Assembly (NCBI RefSeq): GCF_020831365.1
Contig: NZ_JAJHPV010000004.1
Coordinates: 1-64,000, forward strand
Source: Massilia agrisoli
Lineage (GTDB): Bacteria; Pseudomonadota; Gammaproteobacteria; Burkholderiales; Burkholderiaceae_D
Length of the DNA: 64,000 nucleotides
Direction: 5' to 3'
Position 1 is the stretch's first letter. Every line of letters begins with the position of its first letter. A program made the position numbers and the translations under genes. Of this stretch, positions 41,463-51,517 are shown piece after piece. Under the pieces are notes generated by a model that saw nothing but the letters and a program-made list of their open reading frames with translations, made no database searches and had not been told where the DNA came from.

Positions 41463-43769
41463 ATGCAAAATCTCCTCCACAACCTCAATCCCGAACAACT
41501 CGCCGCCGTCACCCTGCCGCAGCAAAGCGCCCTGATCCTGGCGGGCGCCGGTTCGGGCAAGACGCGCGTGCTGACCACCCGCATCGCGTGGCTGATCCAG
41601 ACCGGGCAGGTGTCGCCGGCAGGGATCATGGCCGTGACCTTTACCAACAAGGCCGCCAAGGAGATGCTGACGCGCTTGTCGGCGATGCTGCCGATCAGTA
41701 CGCGCGGGATGTGGATCGGTACCTTCCACGGCCTGTCGAACCGCCTGCTGCGCACGCACTACCGCGACGCGGCGCTGCCGCAGACCTTCCAGATCCTCGA
41801 CTCGCAAGACCAGCTGTCGATGATCAAGCGCCTGCTCAAGGCGAACAACGTCGACGATGAAAAGTACCCGGCCAAGAACCTGATGTACTTCATCAATAAC
41901 GCCAAGGACCAGGGGCTGCGCGCCAGCCAGGTCGAAGCGTTCGACCCGATCGAGCGCAAGATGGTCGAGCTGTATGAACTGTACGACCAGCAGTGCCAGC
42001 GCGAAGGCGTGGTCGATTTCGCCGAGCTGCTGCTGCGCTGCTACGAGCTCCTGTCGCGCAACCAGCCTTTGCGCGAGCATTACCAGACGCGCTTCCGCCA
42101 CATCCTCGTCGACGAGTTCCAGGATACCAACGACCTGCAGTACCGCCTGCTGAAACTGCTGGCCGGCCACGGCGAGCGCCACGGCGGCGCGCTGTTCGCC
42201 GTCGGTGACGACGACCAGAGCATCTACGCATTCCGCGGCGCGAACGTGGGCAACATGAGCGCCTTCGAACGCGAATTCCGGGTCGAGAACCTGATCAAGC
42301 TGGAGCAGAACTACCGCTCGCACGGCCACATCCTCGACAGCGCCAACCACCTGATCGCCAACAACAGCAAGCGCCTCGGCAAAAACCTGCGCACCGACGC
42401 CGGCCACGGCGAGCCGGTGCGCATCTATGAAGCGTCGTCGGACCTCGAAGAAGCCCAGTGGATCATCGAGGAAGCCAAGAGCCTGATGGCCGAAGGCGCG
42501 GCGCGCAGCGATATCGCGATTTTGTACCGCTCCAACGCGCAGTCGCGCGTGATCGAACACGCGCTGTTTGCGGCGGGCCTGCCGTACACCGTGTACGGCG
42601 GCCAGCGCTACTTCCAGCGCGCCGAGGTCAAGCACGCCATCGCCTACCTGCAGCTGATGGACAACCCGCACAACGATTCGGCTTTCCTGCGCGTGGTGAA
42701 CTTCCCGACCCGCGGCATCGGCATGCGCACCATCGAGCAGCTGCAGGCGGCGGCCGACCAGTACGGCGTGTCGCTGTATGCGGCGGTGCCTTACGTGGCA
42801 GGCAAGGGCGGTTCGTCGCTGAACAGCTTTGTGCGCCTGGTGGAAGGGGCGCGCTTCGAGACGCAGCAGCTGTCGCTGCCCGAGATGGTGCGCGTGGTGC
42901 TCGAATCGAGCGGCCTGCTGACGCACTACCAGAACGAAAAAGAAGGCGCCGACCGCATCGAAAACCTGGAGCAGATGGTCAACGCGGCGACCCAGTTCGT
43001 GCAGGAGGAAGGCTTCGGCCAGGGCGCGCCTGCCCACCTCGGACCGCAAGCGCAGGCGCAGGCCGGCGACGCCATCGTCAACCAGGATGGCATCGAGATC
43101 CTCGACGCCGACCTGCCGCTGTCGACGGTCATGTCGCCGCTGTCAGCCTTCCTGTCGCACGCGTCGCTCGAGGCGGGCGACGCGCAGGCGCAGGCAGGGC
43201 AGGACGCGCTGCAACTGATGACGGTGCACTCGGCCAAGGGCCTGGAATTTGATGCGGTATTCATCACGGGCCTGGAAGAAGGCCTGTTCCCGCACGAGAG
43301 CAGTTCGCGCGAGATGGATGGCGTGGACGAAGAACGGCGCCTGATGTACGTGGCGATCACGCGCGCGCGCCGCCGCCTGTATATGAGTTTCACCCAGACG
43401 CGCATGCTGCATGGCCAGACCCGCTACAACATGAAGTCGCGCTTCTTCGACGAACTGCCGGAGGATGCGCTCAAGTGGTTGTCGCCGCGCGTGCAGGCGC
43501 AATGGTTCGGCAACAAGAAGTCGGCGTGGGACGACGCCAAGTTCACTGGCGGATCGGATAACAAGATCGCCCAGCAGATCACGCAGAAGTCCAGCAGCGG
43601 TCCGGGCTGGCGCATTGGCGAGTCGGTCTCGCACAGCAAGTTCGGTGAAGGCGTGATCGTCAATATCGAGGGCAGCGGCGGCAATGCGCGCGCCCAGATC
43701 AATTTTGGACGCGCGGGCATGAAGGTGCTCGACCTGTCGGTGGCCAAACTGGAGCGGGTCGCCCGCTAG
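41463..43769 (+). CDS. uvrD: UvrD-family superfamily I DNA helicase
   Basis: A 768-residue 3'-5' helicase for nucleotide excision and mismatch repair. Motif I is LAGAGSGKTRVL, motif II is VDEFQDTN, motif III is GDDDQSIYAFRGA, motif IV contains QNYRS, motif V is TVHSAKGLEFDAVF and motif VI is VAITRARRRLYMS. The C-terminal segment (VSHSKFGEGVIVNIEG and VAKLERV) is the Tudor-like domain of UvrD/PcrA. Length fits UvrD better than Rep. Confidence 0.95.
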   Translation: MQNLLHNLNPEQLAAVTLPQQSALILAGAGSGKTRVLTTRIAWLIQTGQVSPAGIMAVTFTNKAAKEMLTRLSAMLPISTRGMWIGTFHGLSNRLLRTHYRDAALPQTFQILDSQDQLSMIKRLLKANNVDDEKYPAKNLMYFINNAKDQGLRASQVEAFDPIERKMVELYELYDQQCQREGVVDFAELLLRCYELLSRNQPLREHYQTRFRHILVDEFQDTNDLQYRLLKLLAGHGERHGGALFAVGDDDQSIYAFRGANVGNMSAFEREFRVENLIKLEQNYRSHGHILDSANHLIANNSKRLGKNLRTDAGHGEPVRIYEASSDLEEAQWIIEEAKSLMAEGAARSDIAILYRSNAQSRVIEHALFAAGLPYTVYGGQRYFQRAEVKHAIAYLQLMDNPHNDSAFLRVVNFPTRGIGMRTIEQLQAAADQYGVSLYAAVPYVAGKGGSSLNSFVRLVEGARFETQQLSLPEMVRVVLESSGLLTHYQNEKEGADRIENLEQMVNAATQFVQEEGFGQGAPAHLGPQAQAQAGDAIVNQDGIEILDADLPLSTVMSPLSAFLSHASLEAGDAQAQAGQDALQLMTVHSAKGLEFDAVFITGLEEGLFPHESSSREMDGVDEERRLMYVAITRARRRLYMSFTQTRMLHGQTRYNMKSRFFDELPEDALKWLSPRVQAQWFGNKKSAWDDAKFTGGSDNKIAQQITQKSSSGPGWRIGESVSHSKFGEGVIVNIEGSGGNARAQINFGRAGMKVLDLSVAKLERVAR

Positions 43770-43770
43770 C

Positions 43771-43842
43771 CGTCGTTCCCGCGCAGGCGGGAATCCATGC
43801 TGGGCCGGCTCACCCTGGGTTCCCGCCTGCGCGGGAACGACG
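43771..43842. repeat. Inverted doublet of CGTCGTTCCCGCG-type palindrome
   Basis: Arms at 43771-43797 and 43816-43842 are reverse complements with one mismatch around an 18-bp spacer. It fills the whole gap between the convergent uvrD and BPSS1780-family genes and abuts the stop of the latter. Confidence 0.9.
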
Positions 43843-44619
43843 TCAGGGATGAATCTCTTCGATTCGTGCTTCGCTCTCTGGCGCCCCGAACAGGCTGCGG
43901 TAGATCGCATAGAAGGAACAGAAGGCCGCGATCGTGTAGATCAGCGAGACCGGGATCAGCACGGCCTGGAACATCGCGGTGCGTCCGAAAATCAGGTGCG
44001 CCACCTGTCCGATGATCGCGCTGATGCCGAACCACGACAGCGCGAAAACGACGAATGGTTTGAACGCGCCAACAATCCCCACCACACTGTAGAACACCGC
44101 CTTGCCTGCGCCCATGCGCTTCCAGTGGACCAGCGGTCCGGTGAAGGCCAGCAGTACGAAGCCGATGAGCTGGGCGAATGCGGTAAACAGGATCGCCGCG
44201 GCGAACGCGCGGGTCTTGGTCTCCGCGGCATCCGGCTCGACCTGGCGCAGCAAAACCTGCAGCCACACGCCGCCGTCGACCAGCGCGGAAGCGACAATGG
44301 CCAGCACCGCCAGCGCCATGTAGACCAGGCCAAGCCTGATCAGGGATGCAAAGGCGGGCGAGCGGAAGCCTGTCAGCAGCAGGCCCGGATGGACGCGCTT
44401 TCCCTGCTCGGCATCGGCGCAGCCCTGCATGAAAGCGACCGTGAACATCGGGACCAGCAGGTACGACAGGAGTTTGCCGACCAGCGGCACCATGCCCAAG
44501 GCGAGGGTTACCAGCAGGTAGCCGAAGAACAGGGCGGCCAGGCCCAGCGGCTGCTTGCGGAACAGGGCAAAGCCTTGCTTGACCCAGGTCCAGCCTTCGC
44601 GCGCTGGCAGTTTATTCAT
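43843..44619 (-). CDS. BPSS1780-family membrane protein
   Basis: A 258-residue inner-membrane protein with about six membrane segments and a [16 protein letters not shown]-terminal amphipathic start typical of the BPSS1780 family. Function unknown. Its ATG overlaps the thrB stop by 8 bp, so it is co-translated with homoserine kinase, an arrangement seen in other betaproteobacteria. A role in amino-acid transport would be speculation. Confidence 0.85.
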   Translation of the reverse strand: MNKLPAREGWTWVKQGFALFRKQPLGLAALFFGYLLVTLALGMVPLVGKLLSYLLVPMFTVAFMQGCADAEQGKRVHPGLLLTGFRSPAFASLIRLGLVYMALAVLAIVASALVDGGVWLQVLLRQVEPDAAETKTRAFAAAILFTAFAQLIGFVLLAFTGPLVHWKRMGAGKAVFYSVVGIVGAFKPFVVFALSWFGISAIIGQVAHLIFGRTAMFQAVLIPVSLIYTIAAFCSFYAIYRSLFGAPESEARIEEIHP

Positions 44620-45574
44620 GAAACAGCTCCGGTGCCGGTGTGGCGATACGTTCGCGCAGGATGCGCTCGAAATGGCCAGGGTCGTGCGGGGTCAGCATTT
44701 CGGCCTCGCGCGGCTGGTGGAAGTCAAACAGGCGCGACAGCCAGAAGCGCAGCGCGGCGGCGCGCAGCATTGGCTGCCACGACGCGTGTTCGGCGTGGGT
44801 GAACGGGCGCTCGGCGTGGTAGGCGTCCAGCATGGCGCGGGCGCGCGCGACGTCGATCGCGCCGCTGTTCAGGTCGATGCACCAGTCGTTGACCGTGACG
44901 GCAACGTCGAACAGCCAGGTATCGCAGCCGGCAAAGTAGAAATCGAAGAAGCCGGTCAGCCGCTCGCCGACGAACATCACGTTATTGCGGAACAGGTCCG
45001 CATGCACGGGGCCGCGCGGCAGCGCAGCGTAAGGCGCGCAGCCATGGAAGGCTTCCTGGAAGTGCATCTCGGCGCGCAGCAGGTGGGCGCGGGCGTCGTC
45101 GAGGTAGGGCAGGACTTTCGGGGTGGTCTCGTTCCACCAGTCGAGGCCGCGCAGGTTCGGTTGCTGCATCGGGAAGTCGCGCCCGGCCAGGTGCATTCGC
45201 GCCAGCATCGCGCCGACGGCGGCGCAGTGCGCCGGCAGCGGCGCCATCTGGGAACTGCCTTCGAGCTTGCTGACGATCGCCGCGGGCTTGTCCTGCAAGG
45301 GCACCACCAGTTCGCCCTGGTCATTGGCCACCGGCGCCGGCACGGGAATGCCGCGCAAGGCCAGGTGGCGCATCAGGTTCAGGTAAAACGGAAGCTGTTG
45401 GAAGCTGAGGTTCTCGAAGATGGTGAGCACATACTCACCGCGCTCGGTCGTCAAGAAAAAGTTGCTGTTCTCAATGCCTGAGGCGATGCCTTTGAGCGCC
45501 AGTGCGTTGCCGAGAGGGAACTGCTTGATCCACTGGGTGAGGTCACCCAGCCCGACCGCGGTAAAAACTGCCAT
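44612..45574 (-). CDS. thrB: Homoserine kinase (APH-fold type)
   Basis: A 320-residue kinase of the aminoglycoside phosphotransferase fold, the homoserine kinase form used by Pseudomonas and betaproteobacteria rather than the GHMP type. Motifs are GIENSNFFL, the catalytic loop [14 protein letters not shown] and the metal-binding GFFDFYFAG. It makes O-phosphohomoserine for threonine synthesis. It lies downstream of the DUF2782 gene by 77 bp and overlaps the following membrane-protein gene. Confidence 0.95.
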   Translation of the reverse strand: MAVFTAVGLGDLTQWIKQFPLGNALALKGIASGIENSNFFLTTERGEYVLTIFENLSFQQLPFYLNLMRHLALRGIPVPAPVANDQGELVVPLQDKPAAIVSKLEGSSQMAPLPAHCAAVGAMLARMHLAGRDFPMQQPNLRGLDWWNETTPKVLPYLDDARAHLLRAEMHFQEAFHGCAPYAALPRGPVHADLFRNNVMFVGERLTGFFDFYFAGCDTWLFDVAVTVNDWCIDLNSGAIDVARARAMLDAYHAERPFTHAEHASWQPMLRAAALRFWLSRLFDFHQPREAEMLTPHDPGHFERILRERIATPAPELFHE

Positions 45575-45651
45575 GTGAACGCAAAGAGAGAGAAAGTGTC
45601 AGTTGAGAACGGCGCGTTGTGCAAGGCCCGGGATGGCCGGGCCCTGGGGCA

Positions 45652-46086
45652 TTATTTTGCCAATGCCGGCGGTGGCGGAACGGCTGCCGGTGGCGCTGCG
45701 GCAGCGGCGGCTGCCGCTTCTTCGTCGCGCTGGGCCTGCTTTTTCTTGCTGAGGTCAAACTCCAGCACCTGCCATTGCGGCGGACGCAGGGTGCTGCCGG
45801 TGCCGACGCTGTTCTCAGCGACGCTGCCAGGATTGCTGCCCTTCATCGTGTAGGTACTCTTGCCGCTCTTGACCTGCACTTCCTTGACCTGGCCGCCGTC
45901 CTTGGTTTCCTTGATGTTGCGCTGCTGGTCGCGCTTGGGGACGATGGTCACGGGCGTGTCGCTGCCTTCCTCGATACGCTCGAGCTTGGGCGGGGCCTCG
46001 CTCGGACGGGCCTGGGCAAGCGCCGAGCCGGAATGGGCCAACAGGAAGAGGGCAAGCAGTTTCAGGGCTGGGGATGTGCGCATCAT
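45652..46086 (-). CDS. DUF2782 periplasmic protein
   Basis: A 144-residue secreted protein. Its signal peptide (MMRTSPALKLLALFLLAHSG) ends at about residue 25. A short conserved core follows (DTPVTIVPKRDQQRNIKETKDGGQ and EVQVKSGKSTYTM), then an Ala/Pro tail. This matches DUF2782, commonly found beside polA and thrB in betaproteobacteria; function unknown. The double ATG at 46086/46083 follows AAAGGTGA. Confidence 0.85.
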   Translation of the reverse strand: MMRTSPALKLLALFLLAHSGSALAQARPSEAPPKLERIEEGSDTPVTIVPKRDQQRNIKETKDGGQVKEVQVKSGKSTYTMKGSNPGSVAENSVGTGSTLRPPQWQVLEFDLSKKKQAQRDEEAAAAAAAAPPAAVPPPPALAK

Positions 46087-46270
46087 GATGGTCACCTTTA
46101 ATCGTTGTGACCATTGTAACAAACACCTGTGCTTCCCTGTGAAAATGCGCCGAATCGTCCCCATATGGGCTACTGGACAGATCGTTCCCTTGCGTTTTCT
46201 TCAAGCGCGATTCTGCGATAATGGCAGATATTCGCCGGCCCGCGCCCGGCCCACCTTCTTACTTGGCACT

Positions 46271-49024
46271 ATGCAAAATACCCTGTTGTTAGTCGACGGC
46301 TCCAGTTACCTGTACCGCGCTTTCCACGCCTTGCCCGACCTGCGCAGCCCGGACGGCCACCCGACTGGCGCCATGCACGGCATGGTCAACATGCTGCGCC
46401 GGCTGCGCCAGGATTACCCGGCCGCTTACATCGCCTGCGTGTTCGATGCAAAGGGCAAGACTTTCCGTGACGACATGTATCCCGAATACAAGGCGACACG
46501 CGCCTCGATGCCGGACGACCTGCGCCTGCAGATCGAGCCGATCCACGAAGCGGTCAAGCACATGGGCTGGCCGATCCTGATGGTCGAAGGCGTCGAGGCC
46601 GACGACGTGATCGGCACCTTGTCGGTGCAGGCCACGCAGCTGGGCATGAACACGATCGTTTCGACCGGCGACAAGGACCTGGCGCAGCTGGTCAACGACA
46701 AGGTCACCCTGATCAACACGATGACCAACGAGAAGCTCGACGAAGCCGGCGTGCTGGCCAAGTTCGGCGTGCCGCCGAACCGCATCATCGACTACCTGAC
46801 CCTGATCGGCGACACGGTCGACAACATCCCCGGCGTGAGCAAGTGCGGCCCGAAAACCGCGCTCAAGTGGCTGACCCAGCACGGCAGCCTGCAAGGGGTC
46901 ATCGACAACCACCACACGATCACAGGCGCCGTTGGCGAGAACCTGCGCAGCGCGCTCGAATGGCTGCCGCAAGGCCGCACGCTGATCACCGTAAAAACCG
47001 ACTGTGACTTGTCCGGCCACATGGTATCGATTTCGGAAACGCTGGTCGGGCGCGAGGAAGACAAGGACGGCCTGCGCGACTTCTTCCAGCGCTACGGCTT
47101 CAAGACACTGCTGCGCGAGATCGGCGCTGCCGTCGATGCCGGCGGCGCGCGCGCCAGCGGCGTGCTGCTCAATTCGCCGGAAGGCGACTTGTTCGGCGTC
47201 GCCGCCACGCCGGTGATCCGCGGCGAATACGAAACTGTGCTGACCGAGGACGCGCTCGACAACTGGCTGGCGCTGGTGGACGCGGCCGAACTGACGTCGG
47301 TCGACACCGAAACCACCTCGCTCGACCCGATGACGGCGGAGATGGTCGGCATCTCGCTGAGCGTCGAGCCGGGCAAGGGCGCCTACATTCCGGTGGCGCA
47401 CCGCTACGCCGGCGTGCCGGAGCAGCTGCCGCGCGAACTCGTGCTGGAAAAGCTGCGCGGCTGGCTCGAAGACCCGGCCAAGCCGAAGGTCGGCCAGAAC
47501 CTCAAGTATGACAGCCATATCTTCGCCAACCACGGCGTCACGCTGCGCGGCATCGTGCACGACACGCTGCTGCAATCGTACGTATTCGAATCGCACAAGC
47601 CGCACGACATGGACGGCCTGGCGATGCGCCACCTCGGCTACACGACGATCCCATTTACCGAAGTGTGCGGCAAGGGCGCTGGCCAGATCTGCTTCGACCA
47701 GGTCGAACTGTCGCGCGCCACCGAATATGCGGGCGAAGACTCCGACATCACGCTGCGCCTGCACCACGCGATGAAGGGGCACGTTGAAAGCGACGAGAAG
47801 CTTAACTTCATCTACCGCCAGATCGAGCTGCCGACCTCCGTGGTGCTGCAAAAGATCGAGCGCAACGGGGTGCTGATCGACGCCGCGCTGCTCGAGACGC
47901 AGTCGAACGAACTTGGCGCGCGCATGATGGAGCTGGAGCAGAAAGCGCACGAACTGGCCGGCGGCCCGTTCAACCTCGGCTCGCCCAAGCAGATCGGTGA
48001 AATCTTCTTCGGCAAGCTGCAGCTGCCGGTGGTCAAAAAGACGCCGAGCGGCGCGCCGTCGACCGACGAAGAAGTGCTGCAAAAGCTGGCCGAAGACTTC
48101 CCGCTGCCGAAGGTGCTGCTGGAGCACCGCAGCCTGTCGAAGCTGAAATCGACCTACACCGACAAGCTGCCCAAGATGGTCAACCGCGACACCGGCCGCG
48201 TGCACACCAATTACGCGCAAGCGGTGGCGGTGACGGGGCGCCTGTCGTCGAACGACCCGAACCTGCAGAACATCCCTATCCGTACCGCGGAAGGGCGCCG
48301 CATCCGCGAAGCCTTCATCGCGCCGCCGGGCAGCGTGATCGTCTCGGCCGACTACTCGCAGATCGAGCTGCGCATCATGGCGCACATCTCGGAAGACGAA
48401 GCGATGCTGCGCGCGTTTGCCGAAGGCGAGGACATCCACCGCGCTACCGCTGCCGAAATCTTCGGCGTGCCGCCGGCGCAAGTCGAAAGCGAGCAGCGCC
48501 GCTATGCCAAGGTGATCAACTTCGGCCTGATCTACGGCATGAGCGCGTTTGGCCTGGCCAGCAACCTCGGTGTCGACCGTTCGGCCGCGCAGAGCTACAT
48601 CGAGCGCTACTTTGCCCGCTTCTCGGGCGTGAAGCAGTACATGGACGACACCCGCATGCAAGCCAAGGCGCGCGGCTATGTCGAGACGGTGTTCGGGCGC
48701 CGGCTGTGGCTCCCCGAGATCAACTCCCCGAACGGCCCGCGCCGCCAGGGCGCCGAACGCGCCGCGATCAACGCGCCGATGCAAGGCACCGCGGCCGACC
48801 TGATCAAGCTGGCGATGATTGCGGTCCAAGGCTGGCTGGAAACAACGGGCATGGCCACGCGCATGGTGATGCAGGTGCACGACGAACTGGTGCTGGAAGT
48901 GCCGGAAGCGGAGCTGGAGATCGTCAAGGTCAAGCTGCCGGAACTGATGGCAGGCGTCGCGCAGCTGAAAGTGCCGCTGCTCGCCGAAGTCGGCGTCGGC
49001 CCCAACTGGGACAAGGCGCACTGA
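46271..49024 (+). CDS. polA: DNA polymerase I
   Basis: A 917-residue enzyme with all three activities. The N-terminal 5'-3' nuclease has LLLVDGSSYLYRAFHA and the STGDKDLAQL acidic cluster. The proofreading domain is intact, with D345 and E347 in VDTETTSLDP. The polymerase domain carries motif A with D694 (VSADYSQIELR), motif B (RRYAKVINFGLIYGMSAFG) and motif C with D871 (QVHDELVLEVP). Start at MQNTLLLVDG. A possible extended -10 (TGCGATAAT, 46214-46222) lies upstream. Divergent from DUF2782. Confidence 0.98.
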   Translation: MQNTLLLVDGSSYLYRAFHALPDLRSPDGHPTGAMHGMVNMLRRLRQDYPAAYIACVFDAKGKTFRDDMYPEYKATRASMPDDLRLQIEPIHEAVKHMGWPILMVEGVEADDVIGTLSVQATQLGMNTIVSTGDKDLAQLVNDKVTLINTMTNEKLDEAGVLAKFGVPPNRIIDYLTLIGDTVDNIPGVSKCGPKTALKWLTQHGSLQGVIDNHHTITGAVGENLRSALEWLPQGRTLITVKTDCDLSGHMVSISETLVGREEDKDGLRDFFQRYGFKTLLREIGAAVDAGGARASGVLLNSPEGDLFGVAATPVIRGEYETVLTEDALDNWLALVDAAELTSVDTETTSLDPMTAEMVGISLSVEPGKGAYIPVAHRYAGVPEQLPRELVLEKLRGWLEDPAKPKVGQNLKYDSHIFANHGVTLRGIVHDTLLQSYVFESHKPHDMDGLAMRHLGYTTIPFTEVCGKGAGQICFDQVELSRATEYAGEDSDITLRLHHAMKGHVESDEKLNFIYRQIELPTSVVLQKIERNGVLIDAALLETQSNELGARMMELEQKAHELAGGPFNLGSPKQIGEIFFGKLQLPVVKKTPSGAPSTDEEVLQKLAEDFPLPKVLLEHRSLSKLKSTYTDKLPKMVNRDTGRVHTNYAQAVAVTGRLSSNDPNLQNIPIRTAEGRRIREAFIAPPGSVIVSADYSQIELRIMAHISEDEAMLRAFAEGEDIHRATAAEIFGVPPAQVESEQRRYAKVINFGLIYGMSAFGLASNLGVDRSAAQSYIERYFARFSGVKQYMDDTRMQAKARGYVETVFGRRLWLPEINSPNGPRRQGAERAAINAPMQGTAADLIKLAMIAVQGWLETTGMATRMVMQVHDELVLEVPEAELEIVKVKLPELMAGVAQLKVPLLAEVGVGPNWDKAH

Positions 49025-49069
49025 TCCCGGGCGGCAAAACGCACCATCAAATTTGCCACTCTCTCAGTT

Positions 49070-49105
49070 CGAGGTCCGTCCCCGGGAACGGACCTCGATT
49101 TTCTT
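49070..49105 (+). terminator. Rho-independent terminator of polA
   Basis: CGAGGTCCGT and ACGGACCTCG form a perfect 10-bp stem with a CCCCGGGA loop, followed by ATTTTCTT, 46 bp after the polA stop. Confidence 0.9.
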
Positions 49106-49274
49106 GTCGTATATGTAATGTGGCGCGGCTGGCAGGCCACAGAATCTCGCCAAAGTTGTAAGCAAAAGTTGCTATGTGGGTTAGCGCACACAAAATTGCC
49201 CCTTGGAAATGTAAAGTATGTCCATACAGCGCAGAACGCGCTCGACATGATCCGTTACCAACAAGAGGCTTTAT

Positions 49275-50507
49275 ATGAACCCGAAACTCCAACGTCTTAC
49301 CCTGATCACCAGTGCTGCTTTCGCAGCCGCGACCATTGCCGCTTGCGGCGGCGGCGGCGGGGACAGCGGCGCGCCTGCGCCGGCTCCTGCCCAGTCGGGC
49401 ACCCTTGGTGTGTCGCTGACCGACGCGCCGGCTTGCGGCTTTGATGCGGTCAATGTCACGGTAAGCAAGGTCCGGGTTCACCAGAACGCGGCAGCTGGCG
49501 AGACCGAGAGCGGCTGGAGCGACATCACGCTCAGCCCGGCACGCAAGATCAACCTGCTCAACCTGACCAACGGCGTGCTCGATTCGCTCGGCGCGACCAG
49601 CCTGCCGGCAGGTAAGTACAACCAGCTCCGCCTGGTGCTCGATGCTAACGCAGGCGCCGGCACCGCCAACACGGTGGTCCCGACCGGCACCACGGCCGAG
49701 AAAACGCTGGAAACGCCAAGCGCGGTCCAGAGCGGCATCAAGATCGCCGGCCAGTTCGACGTTGTCGCCGGCCAGCGCACCGACCTGGTGCTCGACTTCG
49801 ACGCCTGCAAATCGGTCCTGACCAAGGGCAACGGCAAGTACGCGCTCAAGCCTGTCATCAAGCTGGTACCGACCGTCAGCAATGGCATCAACGGTTTCAT
49901 CAGCCCGGCGCTGCTGTCGAGCGGCGTGAGCGTGAGCGCGCAGCAGAACGGCGTCATCATCAGCTCGACCGCGCCGAACGCCACCACCGGCGAGTTCTTC
50001 CTGTCGCGCCTGGCTCCGGGCAACTACGACGTGGTGATTACCGCCGACGGCCACGCCGCCTCCGTCATCGCCGCCGTACCGGTCGCGACGACGTCCAGCA
50101 CGACCGCGCTGAGCACGGTTGCCGCACCCCTCGTCATGGCAACCAGCGCAACGGGCAGCATTGCCGGTACCGTCACGATGACGCCAGCCAGCACCAGCGG
50201 CGAAGCGGCCTATGTCGCCGCCAAGCAGACCTTTGCCGCCGGCCCGACCGTGACGATCAAGTATGCCGGCGCTGACCTGGCCACTGGCGCTTACACCCTC
50301 AACAACCTGCCGGTCGCCGCGCCGCAATACGCCACCTACAGCGCGACGCTGCCGCTGGCCTTCTCGGCCAGCACGACCTCGACGCCAGGCGCGGGCAAGT
50401 ATTCGGTGTCCGCGTCGGCCACCGGTTACGCGACCCAGACCCGGGTCGATGCGGTCGATATCTCGACGCAGAACGCGGTGAACATCAACTTCGCGCTGGT
50501 GCCGTAA
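49275..50507 (+). CDS. DUF4382 lipoprotein
   Basis: A 410-residue exported lipoprotein. The signal peptide ends in a lipobox IAAC at about residue 24, followed by a GGGGGDSG linker. A DUF4382 domain follows (GTLGVSLTDAPACGFDAVNVTVSKVRVH), then carboxypeptidase-regulatory-like beta modules (RLAPGNYDVVITADGHA; GKYSVSASATGYATQT). It is probably a surface or periplasmic beta-rich protein of unknown role. Codons show strong GC bias, as in the rest of the chromosome. It has its own terminator. Confidence 0.88.
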   Translation: MNPKLQRLTLITSAAFAAATIAACGGGGGDSGAPAPAPAQSGTLGVSLTDAPACGFDAVNVTVSKVRVHQNAAAGETESGWSDITLSPARKINLLNLTNGVLDSLGATSLPAGKYNQLRLVLDANAGAGTANTVVPTGTTAEKTLETPSAVQSGIKIAGQFDVVAGQRTDLVLDFDACKSVLTKGNGKYALKPVIKLVPTVSNGINGFISPALLSSGVSVSAQQNGVIISSTAPNATTGEFFLSRLAPGNYDVVITADGHAASVIAAVPVATTSSTTALSTVAAPLVMATSATGSIAGTVTMTPASTSGEAAYVAAKQTFAAGPTVTIKYAGADLATGAYTLNNLPVAAPQYATYSATLPLAFSASTTSTPGAGKYSVSASATGYATQTRVDAVDISTQNAVNINFALVP

Positions 50508-50532
50508 GCTTCGCGAACCAGGAAACATCGAC

Positions 50533-50562
50533 AAGGCCTCCCTCACCGGAGGCCTTTTTTCT
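50533..50562 (+). terminator. Terminator after the DUF4382 gene
   Basis: AAGGCCTCC and GGAGGCCTT arms around CTCACC, followed by a T-tract. Confidence 0.92.
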
Positions 50563-50603
50563 TGCGTCGGTTTAAGATATAGCCTTTGCGCAACAGGAAC
50601 TGG

Positions 50604-51440
50604 ATGAATCAACGCACTCAAGGGCAAGCCGCCGCGCTTGCGACCCGCGGGATCGGCTTTGCCGCGGCCACGCTCCCGGTCTCTGCCCACACCGTCATTG
50701 CCACCGACGACGCTGGCCTATGCACTGGCTGGCACGACATCGTCGTAGACGGCCAGGCGGTGCCGGTCTTTTTCGCGCAGCCGGAAAATGCGCCGAATCT
50801 TCCCGTGCTGCTGTTGATTTCCGAGATCTTCGGTGTGCACGAACATATTGCCGACGTCGCGCGCCGCTTCGCCAGGCAGGGTTACTTCGCCATCGCCCCC
50901 GACCTGTTCGTCCGCCAGGGCGATCCGACCAGCGTGCCGGACATTCCTTCGCTGATGAAAGGCATCATCGCGCGCACACCCGATGCCCAGGTCATGGCCG
51001 ACCTAGACGCCTGCGTCGCATGGGCTGCGTCCAGCGGCGGCAACATTGAGCGGCTGTCAGTCACCGGCTGGTGCTGGGGCGGCCGGATCGCCTGGCTGTA
51101 CGCGGCCCACAACCCCTGCGTCAAGGCGGGCGTGGCGTGGTACGGCCGGCTGGTGGGCGAATCCAGTGCGATCCGCCCGCAGCACCCGGTCAATATCGCG
51201 CGCACCCTGAAAGTGCCGGTGCTTGGCCTGTATGGCGCCAAAGACCGGACGATTGCGCTGTCGACGGTGGAAGCAATGGAAGGCGAGCTTGCGCTCGGCA
51301 GCAGCAAATCGGAGTTCGTGGTGTACCCGGCGGCAGGGCATGCGTTCTATGCCGACAACCGGCCAAGCTATGTGGAGGCGGATGCGCGCGACGGCTTCAA
51401 ACGCTCGCTGGAGTGGCTGGACGCCAACGGCGCGGCGTGA
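50604..51440 (+). CDS. Dienelactone hydrolase family protein
   Basis: A 278-residue alpha/beta hydrolase. The nucleophile is C157 in GWCWGGR, the acid lies in YGAKDRTI and the base in PAAGHAFYADN, the Cys-Asp-His triad of dienelactone hydrolases. An N-terminal stretch (about 1-35) rich in Ala and Gly could be a weak exported or Tat-less signal, as in carboxymethylenebutenolidase homologues. ATG 50604 follows CAGGAAC. No chloroaromatic pathway genes are nearby, so the substrate is unknown. Confidence 0.88.
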   Translation: MNQRTQGQAAALATRGIGFAAATLPVSAHTVIATDDAGLCTGWHDIVVDGQAVPVFFAQPENAPNLPVLLLISEIFGVHEHIADVARRFARQGYFAIAPDLFVRQGDPTSVPDIPSLMKGIIARTPDAQVMADLDACVAWAASSGGNIERLSVTGWCWGGRIAWLYAAHNPCVKAGVAWYGRLVGESSAIRPQHPVNIARTLKVPVLGLYGAKDRTIALSTVEAMEGELALGSSKSEFVVYPAAGHAFYADNRPSYVEADARDGFKRSLEWLDANGAA

Positions 51441-51517
51441 GCGGGGACGTTTAGCGAGCCGAGGCGGTACAATGCCGGGCTTGCGCATCACGCAACATTC
51501 GTACAAGAGGCAACAAA

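Noticed and set aside
46289-49021. Very long open frame antisense to polA, with similar ones antisense to the ABC/M1 fusion (763-2718) and valS (27474-28736)
   Set aside because: They mirror strong GC-biased codon use of real genes on the other strand, have low-complexity Arg/His/Gln/Val-rich translations, and match no family.
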